DNA of 6,877 bases, from positions 1-6,877 of the forward strand of contig JBCCIH010000136.1 of NCBI GenBank assembly GCA_039028315.1, written 5' to 3'. The stretch is from Thermodesulfobacteriota bacterium. Its GTDB lineage: Bacteria > Desulfobacterota_D > UBA1144 > Nemesobacterales > UBA2774. The notes beneath the pieces were generated by a model, which was not told where the DNA came from, ran no database searches, and was given only the letters and a program-made list of their open reading frames with translations. Both the position numbers and the translations under genes were made by a program. Below, one piece after another: positions 6,474-6,877 of this stretch (position 1 is its first letter; the number at the start of each line of letters is the position of its first letter).

Positions 6474-6590
6474 TTGAAAATAGCCAGCCTTATGCTAATT
6501 TATACACTCCTTATTGCCAACTTAGTGACTTCAAATGTTGCTATGACTAAGGACAAAGTAACTAGTAGAACCTCGGCACTATGTAGTTAG
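6474..6590 (+). CDS. Possible 38-residue secreted peptide (doubtful small ORF)
   Basis: A TTG codon 3 nt after the apgM stop opens a 38-codon frame ending at TAG 6588-6590. The predicted peptide begins M-K-I-A-S, has a hydrophobic stretch (residues ~3-18, LMLIYTLLIANLV), then NVA and a short polar, basic tail ending in Cys-Ser. This has the shape of a signal peptide with almost no mature part. There is no convincing Shine-Dalgarno, the start codon is weak, and no -3/-1 small-residue cleavage motif is clear. Coupling to apgM termination could allow translation. It may equally be the remnant of a secreted protein gene or chance. I recognise no family. Confidence 0.2.
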   Translation: MKIASLMLIYTLLIANLVTSNVAMTKDKVTSRTSALCS

Positions 6591-6592
6591 AG

Positions 6593-6630
6593 TGTCAGCG
6601 CACAGTATTTAAAATGTGAGCGCATACTAT
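6593..6630 (+). repeat. Two imperfect 16-bp direct repeats, 22 bp apart, ahead of tRNA-Leu
   Basis: TGTCAGCGCACAGTAT (6593-6608) and TGTGAGCGCATACTAT (6615-6630) agree at 13 of 16 positions, and the copies are offset by 22 bp, about two helical turns. The second copy runs into the palindrome and candidate -10 box just before the tRNA. They could be paired binding sites of a regulator or the product of a small local duplication. There is no gene in this stretch other than the doubtful small ORF before it. Confidence 0.5.
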
Positions 6631-6636
6631 GCGCGT
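6620..6636 (+). promoter_or_regulatory. Candidate tRNA-Leu promoter core with palindrome and GC-rich discriminator
   Basis: GCGCATA-C-TATGCGC (6620-6634) is a perfect 15-bp palindrome ending 2 bp before the mature tRNA. Inside it, TACTAT (6625-6630) resembles a -10 box, followed by GCGCGT as a GC-rich discriminator of the type seen at stringently controlled stable-RNA promoters. The predicted start would be at or next to tRNA base 1. No good -35 lies at 16-18 bp. An alternative is TTAGAG (6587-6592), 17 bp, TAAAAT (6610-6615), giving a ~15-nt leader. Confidence 0.4.
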
Positions 6637-6721
6637 GCCGAAGTGGTGGAATTGGCAGACACGCAGTCTTGAGGGGGCTGTGCCTTCGGGCGTGCGGGTT
6701 CGACTCCCGCCTTCGGCACCA
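6637..6721 (+). tRNA. trnL: tRNA-Leu (anticodon GAG)
   Basis: All arms of a class II tRNA can be drawn by hand. The acceptor stem pairs GCCGAAG (6637-6643) with CTTCGGC (6711-6717), with discriminator A6718 and an encoded CCA at 6719-6721. The D-arm region contains the GTGGAATTGG seen in many tRNA-Leu genes. The anticodon stem pairs CAGTC (6664-6668) with GGCTG (6676-6680, one G-T), enclosing loop TTGAGGG with anticodon GAG at 6671-6673, which reads CUC and CUU. A long variable arm (GCC-TTCG-GGC) fits leucine, and the T-stem is GCGGG/CCCGC (6694-6698, 6706-6710) around TTCGACT. A T5 run (6730-6734) follows 8 nt after the CCA and may help termination. The gene stands alone and converges on the transporter gene. 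Confidence 0.97.
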
Positions 6722-6749
6722 TAAATCTCTTTTTGACTATTAAATATAG

Positions 6750-6877
6750 TTATCCTTTTACATCATCCCCATATTTTGAACTAAGGAAATAGGCCGCTAT
6801 AAGGCTTATTACCCCAAGGGCCATTATATAGAATGCAGGGGAAGCTAAATTATTAGTTCTAGAGATAAGCCAGGTGC
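6750..6877 (-). CDS. C-terminal 41 residues of a major-facilitator transporter, probably MHS (ProP/ShiA-like) family
   Basis: The minus strand is open from the right edge to TAA at 6752-6750, giving 41 residues. They begin TWLISRTNNLASPAFYIMAL, continue with a hydrophobic membrane segment (about 15 residues, GVISLIAAYFL) and end in a short charged cytoplasmic tail. The pattern T-W-L-I-x-x-T-x-N-x-L-A-x-P-A-F-Y followed by a final helix is what I recall from the last transmembrane helix of metabolite:H+ symporters (proline/betaine, shikimate and dicarboxylate type). With only the tail visible the substrate cannot be named. The gene points toward the tRNA, whose 3' end lies 28 bp from its stop. 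No strong terminator separates them; a weak CTAT/ATAG hairpin lies at 6737-6749. Confidence 0.65.
   Translation of the reverse strand, partial: TWLISRTNNLASPAFYIMALGVISLIAAYFLSSKYGDDVKG

Noticed and set aside
6521..6551. CTTAGT/ACTAAG inverted repeat after apgM as a terminator
   Set aside because: Only 6 AT-rich pairs with a 19-nt loop and no T-run afterwards.
6572..6582. CTCGGCACTAT resembles the tRNA 3' end (CTTCGGCACCAT), as a left-over attachment site would
   Set aside because: The match is only about 9 bp, with no T-arm sequence before it, no integrase and no foreign genes between the two copies; most likely chance.

Overview
The window holds six protein genes (two cut by the window edges), one tRNA gene and one doubtful small ORF. 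Base composition is AT-leaning (roughly 40% GC by eye) and similar throughout, with no insertion sequence, phage gene, CRISPR array or broken gene. The amidase has a signal peptide and the helical-repeat / AMIN / Amidase_3 architecture of Gram-negative (diderm) cell-wall amidases, and the phosphoglycerate mutase is of the archaeal ApgM type. This set suits a deltaproteobacteria-like or related candidate-phylum diderm bacterium. That placement is inference; no 16S or ribosomal protein is present.

Left half, minus strand, read right to left: a secreted N-acetylmuramoyl-L-alanine amidase (4278-2575), then PolX DNA polymerase with its PHP domain (2493-775), then after 10 bp the start of NAD+-dependent DNA ligase LigA (764 to beyond position 1). 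PolX and LigA look co-transcribed. Gap filling and nick sealing would then be made together, as a base-excision-repair finishing unit. The amidase has a near-consensus promoter of its own, and the 81 bp before polX holds a second candidate promoter that shares a 12-bp AT-rich string with it.

Centre: a 140-bp divergent intergenic region (4279-4418) separates the amidase from a plus-strand pair. The pair is a PhnP-like metallo-beta-lactamase-fold phosphodiesterase (4419-5186) and the archaeal-type cofactor-independent phosphoglycerate mutase apgM (5247-6470, glycolysis/gluconeogenesis). Both divergent promoters put the predicted transcription start at or within a few bases of the start codon, and neither gene has a Shine-Dalgarno sequence, so both mRNAs may be leaderless. 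apgM by contrast has a strong Shine-Dalgarno.

Right end: a 38-codon ORF with a signal-peptide-like sequence directly follows apgM (doubtful). Next come two imperfect 16-bp direct repeats spaced 22 bp apart. The second overlaps a perfect 15-bp palindrome and a candidate -10 box just ahead of a complete tRNA-Leu(GAG) with encoded CCA (6637-6721). The C-terminal end of a major-facilitator transporter, probably of the MHS (ProP-like) family, enters from the right edge on the minus strand.

Most of the window is ordinary housekeeping sequence. I do not see a clear new biological system. The points most worth checking are the leaderless-looking divergent promoters, the repeat/palindrome block ahead of the tRNA, the polX-ligA pairing, and a Glu in place of an expected metal-binding His in ApgM.
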